This document shows positions 1 to 9,825 of a DNA stretch of 64,000 nt, in pieces. The notes under the pieces are model-generated. The model was not told the DNA's origin, searched no databases, and saw only the letters and a list, made by a program, of their open reading frames with translations. Numbering within the stretch: position 1 is the first letter of the stretch; each line of letters starts with the position of its first letter. Source of the stretch: Mycteria americana (lineage: Eukaryota > Chordata > Aves > Ciconiiformes > Ciconiidae); the NCBI RefSeq assembly GCF_035582795.1, contig NC_134367.1, positions 1,862,501 to 1,926,500 on the forward strand. Direction: 5' to 3'. The position numbers were made by a program, and so were the translations under genes.

Positions 1-112
1 CCGAGACAATGGGGCAGGTGGGTAGACCTGTTGCCCGAGTGGCACAGGGGGGTCCCTGCTCCCCACGTCAAGGACCCCTCCGGCCTCCCACCACGTCTGC
101 TTGTCCCCGCAG
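1..112 (+). other. ADCY3: ADCY3 terminal intron, 3' part
   Basis: Intronic sequence upstream of the last ADCY3 exon, ending in a pyrimidine-rich tract and the CAG acceptor at 110-112. No coding similarity was seen on either strand. Confidence 0.7.
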
Positions 113-295
113 GTGGTGGAGGAGACCCACCTCATCCTGAAGGAGTACGGCTTCCGCTTCGTGCGCCGGGGAGCCATCTACGTCAAGGGCAAAGGGGAGC
201 TGCTCACCTTCTTCCTCAAGGGCCGGGAGAAGCAGGGCTCCTTCGTCAACGGCTCCTCCGTCACCCTGCCCCATCAGGTGGTGGACAGCTCGTGA
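113..295 (+). CDS. ADCY3: ADCY3, last coding exon (partial gene)
   Basis: C-terminal 60 residues of adenylate cyclase type 3, a twelve-span membrane enzyme making cAMP from ATP. The exon opens after a CAG acceptor at 111-112 (pyrimidine-rich cttgtccccgcag) with [16 protein letters not shown], runs through [21 protein letters not shown] and ends [11 protein letters not shown] at a TGA (293-295). The [12 protein letters not shown] segment is the end of the second cytoplasmic catalytic domain (C2) of membrane adenylate cyclases, and the PHQVVD tail is specific to type 3 as I remember it. The rest of the gene lies to the left of the window. Next to CENPO in convergent orientation, as in mammals. 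Confidence 0.93.
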   Translation: MVEETHLILKEYGFRFVRRGAIYVKGKGELLTFFLKGREKQGSFVNGSSVTLPHQVVDSS

Positions 296-1250
296 GGGTC
301 TGGCGCCAGCACAGCCACCACCTCCCGGCGCCGAGCGGGGCGGCTCGGAGCGGGCCCGGCATCTGCCGCCGGGGACGTCCATCCCACCGCGGTCCGGATC
401 TGCAACCAACCTCGAGAAACCAACCCCTTCGCACGACCCTTTCCGAGCCCCCGCCGGAGGTTTCTGGTGGGGGGTTTGCTCCATTGCACCTGCGGCTGAG
501 CAGCAGGGAGACGCGGGGCCGCCCCGGCAGGCTCCTCCGGCCGTTCACGCTCGCGCGCAAGCACACGCAAGCTCGCGGCCCCCGGCGGGCACGGGGCCGG
601 GGACACACGCTGCCTTTCCCTGGGCATCCCAGGCTTCACCGGGCAGGCGGCCGCACCGCCAGCCGCGCCGGGGGACAGCATGACATTAAAGTAGCGTCAC
701 GGGCCCCGGCCGCCGCGCGCTTGGCACCAGGAGAGCCAAACTCAGGGCCGGATGGGAAGACACCACGTCTCTCCTGCGTGCCGGGAGCGGTAGCTACAAA
801 CCGGGAGCATCCGGGGTTTGCTGTTAGTTCGTACCAAGTTCATCCTCGTCACAAACCACCGTAGTTAGGAGATCGGGGAGACGGAGAGCGCGGCGCCGCC
901 TTTGACTCGGGGAAAGAAGAAAAAGGAACCGATATTGTGTATTTCAGATATATAAATATATATAATATAAGAGTACAGATCGACATTTATATTTTTAACT
1001 GTGCCCGTTCCCTCCCCGCGGCGGGGCTCGCGCTCACCCAGACGCTGCCCCGCGCACGCTGCGGTCGGCCGCTGTCACTTTGCTGTCGCTTGATGGAAGA
1101 GAGGAGCAGGGACCGGCCGAGGAGGGGACTGGCGTGTTAAACCCGGTGCTGCCAGGGCCGGGTGGGAGAAGGCAGGCACCCGCAGAGTGTAACGCCGCCG
1201 CTAGTTTCTTGAATAGAAGCAGCTGAATTTCAAAGCCCGATTCTACGCCT
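296..1250 (+). other. ADCY3: ADCY3 3'UTR (right end uncertain)
   Basis: Non-coding DNA after the ADCY3 stop. It is CpG-rich to about 900. It then has an AT-rich island (about 936-1003, runs of TATATAA and ATTTATATTTTT) typical of a vertebrate 3'UTR. A weak ATTAAA signal sits at 685-690. I see no canonical AATAAA, so the true cleavage site is unknown and could be anywhere up to the CR1 copy near 1.53 kb. The 277-codon open frame across 31-864 is a read-through of the GC-rich UTR and is not called. Confidence 0.45.
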
Positions 1251-1529
1251 GCTTTGTTCTGGGGGGTGTGGATATGGGGAGAAGGGTTTGACCACCCTTA
1301 CGAGGGGATGTTCGCCCGGCCAGACGCAGCCTCCTGAGCGTTATTTGTACCCTGGGATACGAGCCTGGAGGTGTGATGGGTCTTACGGCCCGGACCTGCC
1401 CCTCTCTGTCCCACACAAAGAGGGGATTGTGCCCAAGACCTGGGTTATGCCTGGCTTTGCCACAGCTGCCTCAGTGACAAGCTGCGGCACTTTAGCCTAG
1501 CAGTTTAAGTGCCCAGTCCCCACAGATTT

Positions 1530-2796
1530 CCCCCAAAAGCCTGGCCCAGACCTTCAGGGAGAAAATTAGAAGGGCCAAAGCTGAGCTAGAGCTCAATCTG
1601 GTTACTGCCATAAAAGACAACAAAAAATACTTCAAATACATTAGCGGCAAAAGGAGAGCTCAGGAGAATCTCCAGCCCCTAGCAGACGGGGAAGGGAACA
1701 CAGTGACCAAGGATGAGGAAAAGGCTGAGGTACTTAATGCCTTCTTTGCCTCAGTCTTTAACAGCAGGGCCGACTGTTCTCTGGGTACCCAGCCCCTGGA
1801 GTTGGAAGATAGGGACGGGGACCAGAATGGAGCCCCCATAATCCAGGGGGGAATGGTGAGTGACCTGCTGCACCACTTAGACACTCACAAGTCTATGGGG
1901 CCTGATGAGATCCACCCGAGAGTGCTGAAGGAGCTGGCAGAGGTGCTCACCAAGCCCCTTTCCATCCTGTAAGGCTCTGCAGAGGGACCTGGACAGGCTG
2001 GGTCGATGGGCCCAGGCCAATTGTGTGAGGTTCAACAAGGCCAAGTGCTGGGTCCTGCACTTGGGCCACAGCAACCCCATGCAACGCTGCAGGCTTGGGG
2101 AAGAGTGGCTGGAAAGCTGCCTGGTGGAAAAGGACCTGGGGGTGTTGGTTGACAGCCGCCTGAATATGAGCCAGCAGTGTGCCCAGGTGGCCAAGAAGGC
2201 CAACAGCATCCTGGCTTGTGTCAGGAATAGCGTGGCCAGCAGGACTGGGGCAGTGATTGTGCCCCTGTACTGGGCACTGGTGAGGCCGCACCTCGAATGC
2301 TGTGTTCAGTGTTGGGCCCCTCACTCCCAGAGAGACATGGAGGGGCTGGAGCGTGTCCAGAGAAGGGCAACGGAGCTGGGGAAGGGTCTGGAGCACAAGG
2401 CTGATGGGGAGCGGCTGAGGGACCTGGGGTTGTTGAGCCTGGAGAAGAGGAGGCTGAGGGGAGACCTCATCGCTCTCTACAACTGCCTGAAAGGAGGGGG
2501 TAGAGAGGTGGGGTCGGTCTCTTCTCCCAGGTCACAAGTGATAGGACGAGAGGAAATGGCCTCAAGTTGTGCCAGGGGAGGGTTAGACTGGAAATTTTAC
2601 TTCACTGAAAGGGTTGTCCAGCACTGGAACAGGCTGCCCAGGGAAGTGGTGGAGTCCCCATCCCTGGGGGTATTTAAAAGCCGTTTGGATGAGGTGCTCA
2701 GGGACATGGTGTAGTGGTGGGCTGGGCAGTGTTAGGTTTATGGTTGGACGCGATGATCTTAAAGGTCTTTTCCAACCTCTACGATTCTGTGATTCA
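1530..2796 (+). mobile_element. CR1 LINE, 5'-truncated with an internal deletion
   Basis: Fragment of a chicken-repeat-1 non-LTR retrotransposon, the dominant LINE of birds. From about 1535 to 1974 one frame reads REKIRRAKAELELNLV, KDNKKYFKYI, then AEVLNAFFASVFNS and [16 protein letters not shown]. This is the stretch between endonuclease and reverse transcriptase and the start of RT. At about 1970 it jumps in another frame to [37 protein letters not shown] and [20 protein letters not shown], the C-terminal RT part. The central RT with its catalytic motif is deleted. The 3' end (2780-2796, gattctgtgattc) is the short 3'-terminal repeat of CR1. Dead copy; its left edge is approximate. Confidence 0.92.
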
Positions 2797-3916
2797 CCCC
2801 ACAGCAAGGTCAGGGCTCTGCCTCCCCTGGCAGGAGCGGTAGGAAGAGGTACCTCAGCAGGAAGGTGTGCAAGGTTAGGGCAGGGACTTACACCTAAGTC
2901 TGTCCTCTGCAAACTCACGGCTGCCCTCAGGCACAGATGAGGCACTTTTTCCACTTTCCAAACATTTTTCAGAGAAGAAAATACAGCCACAGAATTAAAA
3001 GTGATGTGGGACGACGAAAACGCCTTTTGATGGTGCACAGCTGGCATCAGCAGATATTCTAAAGCCCAGGCCTCTCCAAACACGAGCGAGTGAACGCTCA
3101 CCCCGCAAGCACGCCACGAGCTGTCAGCTCTTCTAAAGCAGCTTCAGCTGGGAGGCGTCAGCCTCGTGAGCCTTCCTGCGTGAGAAGCTCTGAATACTGG
3201 GGGCAGGAATCACTACCTGGAGCTACGACACTCGAAAGCTGGAGGTTACATTGAAAGAGGTTGTCCAGTTCAATCTGGACAAGGAGCTCTAATGATTACA
3301 GAGAAAAATTTAAAAAATTATGAAGTGCTTTCCCTGTGCCTTATCACACATGGGACTGGCATAAAAATGAGACAGGAGAAAATACTGTCACTTAAGCCAC
3401 CTTATATATATTGTCATTTAAACCCCATTCCATTCTACTAAACCACATTATAAGGCTAAAGGAAATCAACAGGTTTTGTTTAAACACCACAATTTCAGTG
3501 ACGTAGAACTTCTATTAACAAGTTTTTAAAGTACTGTTACAAAACAGCAAGTTTTTAAAGATCTGATCCAGACTTGAAGCACAACGGCAGGACACCAGCA
3601 AAGCTGCCCCAGGCCTGAAGGGAAGGAAATAGCACGTGTAAAGCCACTGCTGGTGTGAAATTTTCTGGAAAGTTCAGTGTTCGTGCGTGTGTGTGGGGTT
3701 AACACAGCCCACACGAGGGCACGGGCTGCTGCTGGCAATAACTGAACCTCACCTCTGTCCCTCAACCCCTTCCAGCTTCTAACATGAAGTCCTTTCCTGG
3801 CTGTAGTAAGCAGGGCACAGATTATTCTGCTTGCTCCCCTCTTTTTGAGGTGCAGTGGATAAGTGCCCAGTGCTGATCCACAGGGCATTGCCCCCAAAGC
3901 ACCGAGATCTTGAAGT
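2797..3916. other. Intergenic, between CR1 and CENPO 3' end
   Basis: AT-richer DNA without a credible gene on either strand. It may hold distal 3'UTR of CENPO (entering from the right on the minus strand). Short homopolymers only; nothing else recognised. Confidence 0.5.
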
Positions 3917-3922
3917 TTTAAT
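3917..3922 (-). terminator. CENPO: Candidate CENPO poly(A) signal ATTAAA
   Basis: ATTAAA on the minus strand about 290 bases past the CENPO stop. A plausible but unproven cleavage signal; the variant hexamer is common by chance in this AT-rich stretch. Confidence 0.3.
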
Positions 3923-4210
3923 ATAGTTTCTCATTCCAACCATGAGACGTTTCCTGCAACTGTGGAGTTCTGCGGCACCAACCACAGAGATCAGCACTCG
4001 AACAAGCAAGAAGCACAGCGCTGAGGAAAGATTACCTGCAACAACAGACACCCGAAAGCCTCAAGGAAACATCGCTCTCGGGATTCAAACTCCTCGGGGG
4101 GGGTTCCCAGCAGCAGTGCTGCAGTCCACGGAAAACATCTGCAGTTCGAGATCACTCCCCACAGGCGGGGGAGCTCGGGGGGGTGCATTGCCGAGGAGAG
4201 CCAGGGTGGC

Positions 4211-4335
4211 TTACGGTGCTCCATCCATGTTTTCTTCAGCGCTGCTGAAGGAGCGGAAGGCTTTATGCAGGGCCACGCGGCGAAACAGGTCCGAGTGAGC
4301 TGCTGCCGTCTCTGCTAGAGATGCGGGAGCGTCCG
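4211..4335 (-). CDS. CENPO: CENPO exon 7, C-terminus and stop
   Basis: Acceptor ctgtctgccag before 4335; TAA at 4213-4211. Encodes DAPASLAETAAAHSDLFRRV and LHKAFRSFSSAEENMDGAP. It is weakly similar to the human end (pattern F..x..LH..F.SF). The frame is the only open one that joins the one-base phase of exon 6. Confidence 0.82.
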
Positions 4336-7300
4336 CTGGCAGACAGAAGTGGATGGATCAGTGGGGAAAGGAAAATCATACTGCCAGCATAAAACTATTT
4401 GCTTCTCATTCTTCCCTTGTCCCCAGAGAGTTTTTCACTCTCCCTCGCTGTACAGTTTTTCTTCTCATAACCCTTCTCTCTCCTTCCTAACCCCTCATGT
4501 CCTGCAGCTCCCCCATGGGATTTGATGGCTGCAGAGAGCACAAGTGCCTTAAGAAACACCCGAAACACCCGCTGCTGAAGGGAGAGGACAGTAACGTGGG
4601 AGCCTCAGCCACCTAGTTGCTCTCTCAGCTCAGAAGACACTGAAATTTGTGAGCAATGGCAGAACTTCACCTACAAAGGGACGGCTACTACAAGGAAAGG
4701 AGAGGGGGAACTGCTGGTACAGTACACGACTCCTCCTCCAGCCTAACCGCAAGCCAAGGAGCTCGCAGCAGCAGGCCTGAGACCGTGGCTGATGGCAGAG
4801 GGAAGAGATGACTAGTCCCAGCCGCTCTGCTCAGAGCTCCATCTAGCTGCACGTTGGTCCACACGCTCCGCAGCCCAGCCGTGAGCGGGACACGGCGTGG
4901 CTCGAAACACGGGGAGACAGACGGGCAAATGATTCCTCAGCCCAGTTTGGCATTTATAGTAACCAGTCAGAAAACGGTGCAGATCCAGGATCAAGCCGTG
5001 CCACCGCGTTAGGGCTGCACAAGACACTCGGCACTGCGGTCAGCCTTTGCCGTACCAGGAGGAGGGAGCGTTACTGATACAGAGGAGGGGGAGCAGGTGG
5101 TGTCAGGGAAAGATTTTCAGGCAGAGATCTTTGTTATGAGTATTTAGATCTTTGTTATGAATATTTCACAGTATCCCTGACCCTTTCAAAGGGGTCATAA
5201 AGCTTGCTCCTGCCTCTCTTCTCTCTGCTGTTGCACTGCAGCACATGCCAGCACACCTAATAGTGCAGCAGGGGCAGTTAGGGCCTGGCTGCACAATGCG
5301 AGACATCCCGACACCATGCCTCAATTAGTCATTTATCTAATTGCATTGAGAGAGAGAAATTCCTGATGCTGAAAAGATCCTGTCTTATTTGCCTACAAGT
5401 AACTCTCACCCTACGGAAAGAGCACAGGGCTGGGTGCCAGGTTTTCAAGGATCGGAAACGACCCCAAGGCCATAAGTCAACTGGAACAAACTAGCACTGT
5501 GATTGAGACTGACAGCATCCGAGTTTCCGGCTGCACTTGCTCGCCAGGCTCTCCCACGTGTGCAGAGTGTGCTAGCACAGGCTGGGCTCTATCTGTAAGA
5601 CTTGTGAAAACAGCATCCTGATCCTGCCAGAACGTACCGGAGTCTGCACTCCGAGTAATTGCAAACTGGGAACGAGCAGCCTGTCCGTCTGAAGTGATCC
5701 AAGCTTGCGCTCACACCTTTCCTTCCTCAGCCCCATCATATTTCCCTCCCTCCAGCCACCCCATCTTGCCAGTATCGCAAGGGATCTGTGCTCTTCTGCT
5801 AGGGATGAGTTACAACTGCTTCAAGACCCAGCAGCAATCGCATACAACCTCTTCTATAATCTTTTCTCCCTCAGAAATACGACAGCTCGCTCCCTTTAGT
5901 CCCCAAACTCGACTAGAAAGAAACCCCATCCGTCTGCAGAACCACCGTACGGTCTGCCCACCCCACCTCCCCCGTCAGACCCCTGCACGGTCCGCTTACG
6001 TGTGCAGGAAATGACGACTTCAGTGGGGAGGCTGCAACAGAGATCTCCGTAAAGCAGCCTCACGTTGAACAGAAAGGTCTTCCTTTTACTCAACACGTTG
6101 TAATTAAAGACCAGCAAGTTACACAAGGAGTTCCTCTGCAAGGTTCCTTCTATCTGGTCTGAAAAGTGTTCCTGGAGGGACGAAGACAAATTCTGAACCA
6201 CGAAGCTAGGAAGGGAGTCCATTAGCTCGCTGAGTGCAGTGCCCCCGCCCTCCATACCAGCCTGGCACGCCCATACACTGTACATCCAGCAACCCTCACT
6301 TGGGAAAGACTTAAATAAACCAATGCTCATGCACACCCTTAAAGCCATATCCTCCAGCGGCTCTTTACAAGATCACAGCTACTTCAGCTTAGGGACCTCC
6401 GCAGTTTGGCAGTAAACGTGAAATGAGCCACCAGACAACATCCAAGTACGTGACGATCGATGAAACAGGCAACTGAGTTTATAGTCACACGATAACGTGT
6501 GAAGTTCTAAAAACCAGCACTGTGAGCGCTCCACATAAAGAAAACTGCCAAGATTCCCCCCAGCACTTCAGAGACTCGTAACACTTGGCACATCAAAGGG
6601 AGCGGGACGGGTGAACAGCATTGCTGCGGCCGCTGGTACCTGTAACTGGTCTGCCTGGTACCTCCTCCCCGCGTAAGCGTTCAGGTGGTCCGACAGGACA
6701 GACAAGAAGCGCCTGATGTCTGTCTGCAAGTACTTCTTGGCGATCTGCCCCAGGGGGATGAAGACGGGGACGGAGTGGCGGTGAATCTGCACTTCTGGCT
6801 TGGTGAGCAGGTCCAGGTAGTAGGAATCCAAGTAGGTGCCCTCGTAAGCCGTGCTGATGCAGAAACACACTCCCAGCTTGGTCAGCTTCCCACTGATCCC
6901 TTGGGTCCAGAGAGAGGGCTTACTCAGCGCTACCCTAACTCAGCGGCGCAAGGCAGCTTTGCTGGGGCGACACAGACTGCAAGAGGGGCTGCGTCCTCTT
7001 ACTACGCTAGCTCAGGGAGCTCCCTCAGCCTAAAGACTTGCAAGAGTTCAGGGACACAAAACACAGCAACTTTTTAATAAGGCACCTCTAACGAATTAAA
7101 ACAGCTTAATGGTAGCTTAAATTCCCAATAACTGAGCGCTCACGGGGGGCTCAGCACACTTGCGTCAAGCAGCACTCACATCCTCGCACTGTCCAGAACA
7201 CAGAGCAAAGGTGACTGTCGCTGGAAACCAACATTTTTTTTAAAAAGCTCAGGAGCAGATGAAAAGAGAGTGCCGACCTCACAAGCTTGCTTGGAAGACG

Positions 7301-8829
7301 CAGACCCACTGGATATTTAACTGCCTAATTCCCAAAGATTTCATTCATAAGGTAGTTACGCGTTTTCTAGAATCTAGACCTTAGTTTAAATGATACAGTT
7401 CAGTAAATAATAGTTCCTGGAACATCCCAGAGGCCTCCTGTGAAAGGCAGGGAATTACAAGGTTACTGCTCTTCCAGCATTTTCAGACTCTAAAGGCTCC
7501 AAGCACAACCGCAGCAATGTTAACTGGGAAGTTACGCTTCACATCAGGCTCTTTTTCCAAAATTTAGCACCGCAGAAATGCAGCCATTGGCAGAAACAAT
7601 GCAAATCTCGAGACATTACCTGTGAGGTAAAAGACCTGCAGCATGGCCTCAACGCTTCTTATCTTCCACTCTAAAACAGCCTGAGCACTGGGCTGTGCCG
7701 GAGCAGATGCGACTCCTTCTTTCCCAAGTTGCTACAAAAGCCAGAAGAGAAGAGAGGTCAGAAATAGCTGACACGAACGCGTCACCTGCAGGGAACACAG
7801 TCAGGATACAGAGAAATAACAACCCGGCTCCGAGAAAAGCGAGATGGCATTTCAAGCAGAAGAAGGGAGAAATGAAGCAGAAGAGGGAAGAAAAATTCAA
7901 GAAAAGAGTTCAGAAATGGCCACACAACCTTCAAGCAAGTAGGCCCAGTAGTTCTGGACTACTTAGTACTGAAAACAGGGGACACCAGGACTATACATCA
8001 CTTAAAAAGGGAAAAAAAAAAAATAGTTGACTCTATATGAATAACCTCAGTAAATCCACCCTCTGAGAGCATGAGCACACCAGAGCCCTCTGCCAGATCT
8101 CTGCAGCAAGCCCTTTCTCACCCTCTTTTGCTGCAGGTCCACTTTAGCCTGCAGCTCGTCCCTCTGGAGTCTCAGCTCCTCTACTCTCGCTTTCAGCCTG
8201 GCCAGCTTCTCTTCTTGCCGCTCTGTTTCCTCTTTCTTCGTGGCTGCCTCACAAGCCCGCGCCTCCAGCATTTCCAGGTGAGCGAACACCCCTGCGAGGA
8301 AAAGCACGACACGCTCAAAAACCCAGGCTGTGATTATTAGTGGTCTGCGCTGCGGCACCCAAAACAAAGGAGGTTCAGCGCAGATACGTAAAGAAACCAC
8401 TTGCGACAGCTTTTCAAAGGGGCGGAGGACAGGCAAACATCTGGCGAAGAGGCTTTTGGGAATTTTAAACAGCAAGGCTGAGTACCAGCAGACCGTAAAC
8501 GCTGGGGTGCCCCACACCAGCTAGCTAAGCTCCTGAAAAGCAAGTAAGCTAGCAAACACACCAGTCCCTATCCCGAGAGATCTGCAATTCCCCGTTTTAC
8601 TTCTAAGCCAGTACACAGAGCGGTGAAGTGACTTCTCCGAAGCCCCCCATACCCTAAATTGGCCGAGAGCGACTCAGGGCATGACTTGGCAAGCCAGGGG
8701 GTCAATTCTGGCCCCAAGCGCTTTAGGGCTCACTCCTACAGGAGGACACACTTTGCACATGGATGTCGCGCACCCTGCACCCCAGACAGACAGCTCACCA
8801 CATGGTGAATACGCTTTCCCTTCCTCCAT
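4211..8829 (-). CDS. CENPO: Centromere protein O, complete, six coding exons
   Basis: Subunit of the CENP-O/P/Q/R/U part of the constitutive centromere-associated network at the inner kinetochore; it pairs with CENP-P through tandem RWD domains. Coding exons on the minus strand: 8829-8799, 8291-8122, 7731-7620, 6899-6640, 6171-6000, 4335-4211. All joints keep frame and sum to 870 nt, so 289 residues (human about 300). The protein starts MEEGKAYSPCGVFAHLEMLE. A charged coiled coil follows (residues about 15-67, EETERQEEKLARLKARVEEL). The RWD part holds GVCFCISTAYEG, HRHSVPVFIPL, AYAGRRYQADQ, TLQRNSLCNLLVF and LPTEVVISC, and the tail ends SSAEENMDGAP. These blocks match human CENPO in order. 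Divergent from PTRHD1, convergent with ADCY3. Confidence 0.93.
4336..5999 (-). other. CENPO: CENPO last intron
   Basis: 1.66-kb intron between exons 6 and 7. It contains a perfect-spacing 21-bp direct repeat at 5125-5166 and otherwise nothing recognised. Confidence 0.75.
5125..5166. repeat. 21-bp tandem duplication
   Basis: Two adjacent copies of a unit beginning agatctttgttatga (5125-5145 and 5146-5166), one mismatch. It looks like a recent local duplication in a CENPO intron. Confidence 0.85.
6000..6171 (-). CDS. CENPO: CENPO exon 6, RWD domain
   Basis: Acceptor tccctccag before 6171, donor gtaagc after 6000. Encodes EHFSDQIEGTLQRNSLCNLL, then KTFLFNVRLLYGDL and LPTEVVISCT, matching the second RWD region of CENP-O. 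Confidence 0.9.
6640..6899 (-). CDS. CENPO: CENPO exon 5, RWD domain
   Basis: Acceptor cccaag before 6899, donor gtacca after 6640. Encodes ISGKLTKLGVCFCISTAYEG, YLDSYYLDLL, HRHSVPVFIPL, KKYLQTDIRRFL and AYAGRRYQADQLQ, the best conserved part of the protein. Confidence 0.92.
6900..7619 (-). other. CENPO: CENPO intron 4
   Basis: Intron of 720 bases between exons 4 and 5. No features seen. The introns at 6172-6639, 7732-8121, 8292-8798 and 8847-9420 are likewise unremarkable, apart from rising GC towards the promoter. Confidence 0.7.
7620..7731 (-). CDS. CENPO: CENPO exon 4
   Basis: Acceptor tggcttttgtag before 7731, donor gtaatg after 7620. Encodes QLGKEGVASAPAQPSAQAVL followed by a stretch ending AMLQVFYLTG. 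The end aligns with the human segment ending in AILQAYHFTG. The N-terminal half is diverged. The exon was too short to stand out as an open frame and was found from the splice sites. Confidence 0.82.
8122..8291 (-). CDS. CENPO: CENPO exon 3, coiled coil
   Basis: Acceptor cctcgcag before 8291, donor gtgagaa after 8122. Encodes the Lys/Glu/Arg-rich heptad region (LARLKARVEELRLQRDELQA). This is the N-terminal helix of CENP-O. Confidence 0.88.
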
Positions 8830-8846
8830 CTTCCCTCGCCACGCTC
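8799..8846 (-). CDS. CENPO: CENPO exon 2 with the start codon
   Basis: Acceptor ccctgcag ends at 8847 and the exon starts at 8846. After 17 untranslated bases the ATG is at 8829-8827. Ten codons plus one base follow, up to the donor gtgagc (8798-8793). The single leftover G joins GG of the next exon to give Gly, which restores the GVFAHLE frame. This joint is the reason for choosing this ATG: no other nearby ATG exon leaves the required one-base phase. Confidence 0.8.
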
Positions 8847-9420
8847 CTGCAGGGAGGAAGGCAGACCTCAGCCCCCCCCAGCCAGGCTCCGTCCCTTGGG
8901 AAGCGGCGACGTGGGGGCAGCGAGAGCTCTTCCTCAGGGGACCTTCCTCTTCCTCCTGCTGCGACAGGACTCCGAGAAGCGCCCAGGGCAGGTCTAGCAC
9001 CCGGGCTGGCCCCACGCAGGAACAATCCCACGGGCCGATGGCTGAAATGACACGTTATAACCCACCATTTTCCAGAAGCCACCATTTCACACCAGCCCCA
9101 CAAGGAACACCCACCCCCCCCCACCCCCCGCCCCGGGAGCGCAGGCACGGACAAGATTCACCGGCCTCCGCCAGCAGGACGAGCCCAGACAGCCGCCACC
9201 GCCGCGGGGAGGAGACGGGGAGGCACCCGGGGTGCCGGGGCTCGCCCCACACGGCCGGGCCGGGCCCCCGCCGAGGGGGACAGGGACAAGGGGGGAGCTG
9301 GGCCGCCGGGGGGTTGGCGGCCTCCGCACCAGGGCTCTGAGGGGGCCCCGCCGAGGGGCTGGGGCGCGGGCGGCCGGGCCCCCCCGCCGGCCCAGTTCAC
9401 CCAACGGCTCCCGCACTCAC

Positions 9421-9500
9421 CACAGCAACCGGCGCTCAAACCGCGCGCCTCAGCGCCGCCGGAAGAACGTCACCTCCCCCGACGCCATTTCCCTCCCCTC
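9421..9500 (-). other. CENPO: CENPO exon 1, non-coding (5' end uncertain)
   Basis: A strong donor GTGAGTGCG begins at 9420, so exon 1 ends at 9421 (ggttgctgtg). Upstream it contains a 12-codon open frame, ATG 9488-9486 to TGA 9452-9450, out of the CENPO frame and closed before the donor. If transcription starts upstream of 9488 this is a uORF. The 5' end is a guess; no TATA box is seen. Confidence 0.6.
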
Positions 9501-9516
9501 CCCCTTTGCCGTACAA

Positions 9517-9530
9517 CAAAATGGCGGCGG
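9517..9530 (+). promoter_or_regulatory. YY1-like site
   Basis: acaaaATGGCGGCGG resembles the YY1 consensus AANATGGCGGC. The ATG in it is out of frame with PTRHD1 (83 bases upstream). If transcribed, it would open an overlapping upstream frame. Confidence 0.5.
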
Positions 9531-9599
9531 AGCTACCGCCTCCCGGGCGCCCGGCACGCGCAGCCGCGCCTCCCGGCAGCCCGTGCGGCGCCCGTACGG

Positions 9600-9612
9600 C
9601 AAGATGGCGGCG
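9600..9612 (+). promoter_or_regulatory. YY1-like site over the PTRHD1 start codon
   Basis: caAGATGGCGGCG is a close match to AANATGGCGGC and includes the PTRHD1 initiation codon. This arrangement is known from many ribosomal and mitochondrial-type housekeeping genes. Confidence 0.55.
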
Positions 9613-9825
9613 CCCGGTGCGGCGGCGGCGGCGGCGGCGGCGGGGCTGGTGCAGTACGTGGTGCTGCGCGGGGACCTGCGCCGGCCGCCGCGGCCCTGGC
9701 CGCTGGGCGCGGTGGTAGCGCAGGGCTGCCACGCCGCCCTGGCCGCCGCGCATGCGCACCGGCAGCACCCCGACACCCGCGCCTACCTGGAGTCGGGCGG
9801 CGCCATGCGCACCGTGGTGCTGGAG
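9604..9825 (+). CDS. PTRHD1: PTRHD1 exon 1
   Basis: From ATG to the donor GTGCGC at 9826. Includes eight consecutive GCG codons (9619-9642), a pure trinucleotide run giving polyalanine absent from the human protein as I recall it; its length may vary between individuals. Confidence 0.93.

Noticed and set aside
31-864. 277-codon frame over the ADCY3 end
   Set aside because: It is in a different frame from the ADCY3 exon it overlaps, and it continues into UTR without similarity.
2025-2714. 229-codon frame as a host gene
   Set aside because: It is the C-terminal part of CR1 reverse transcriptase.
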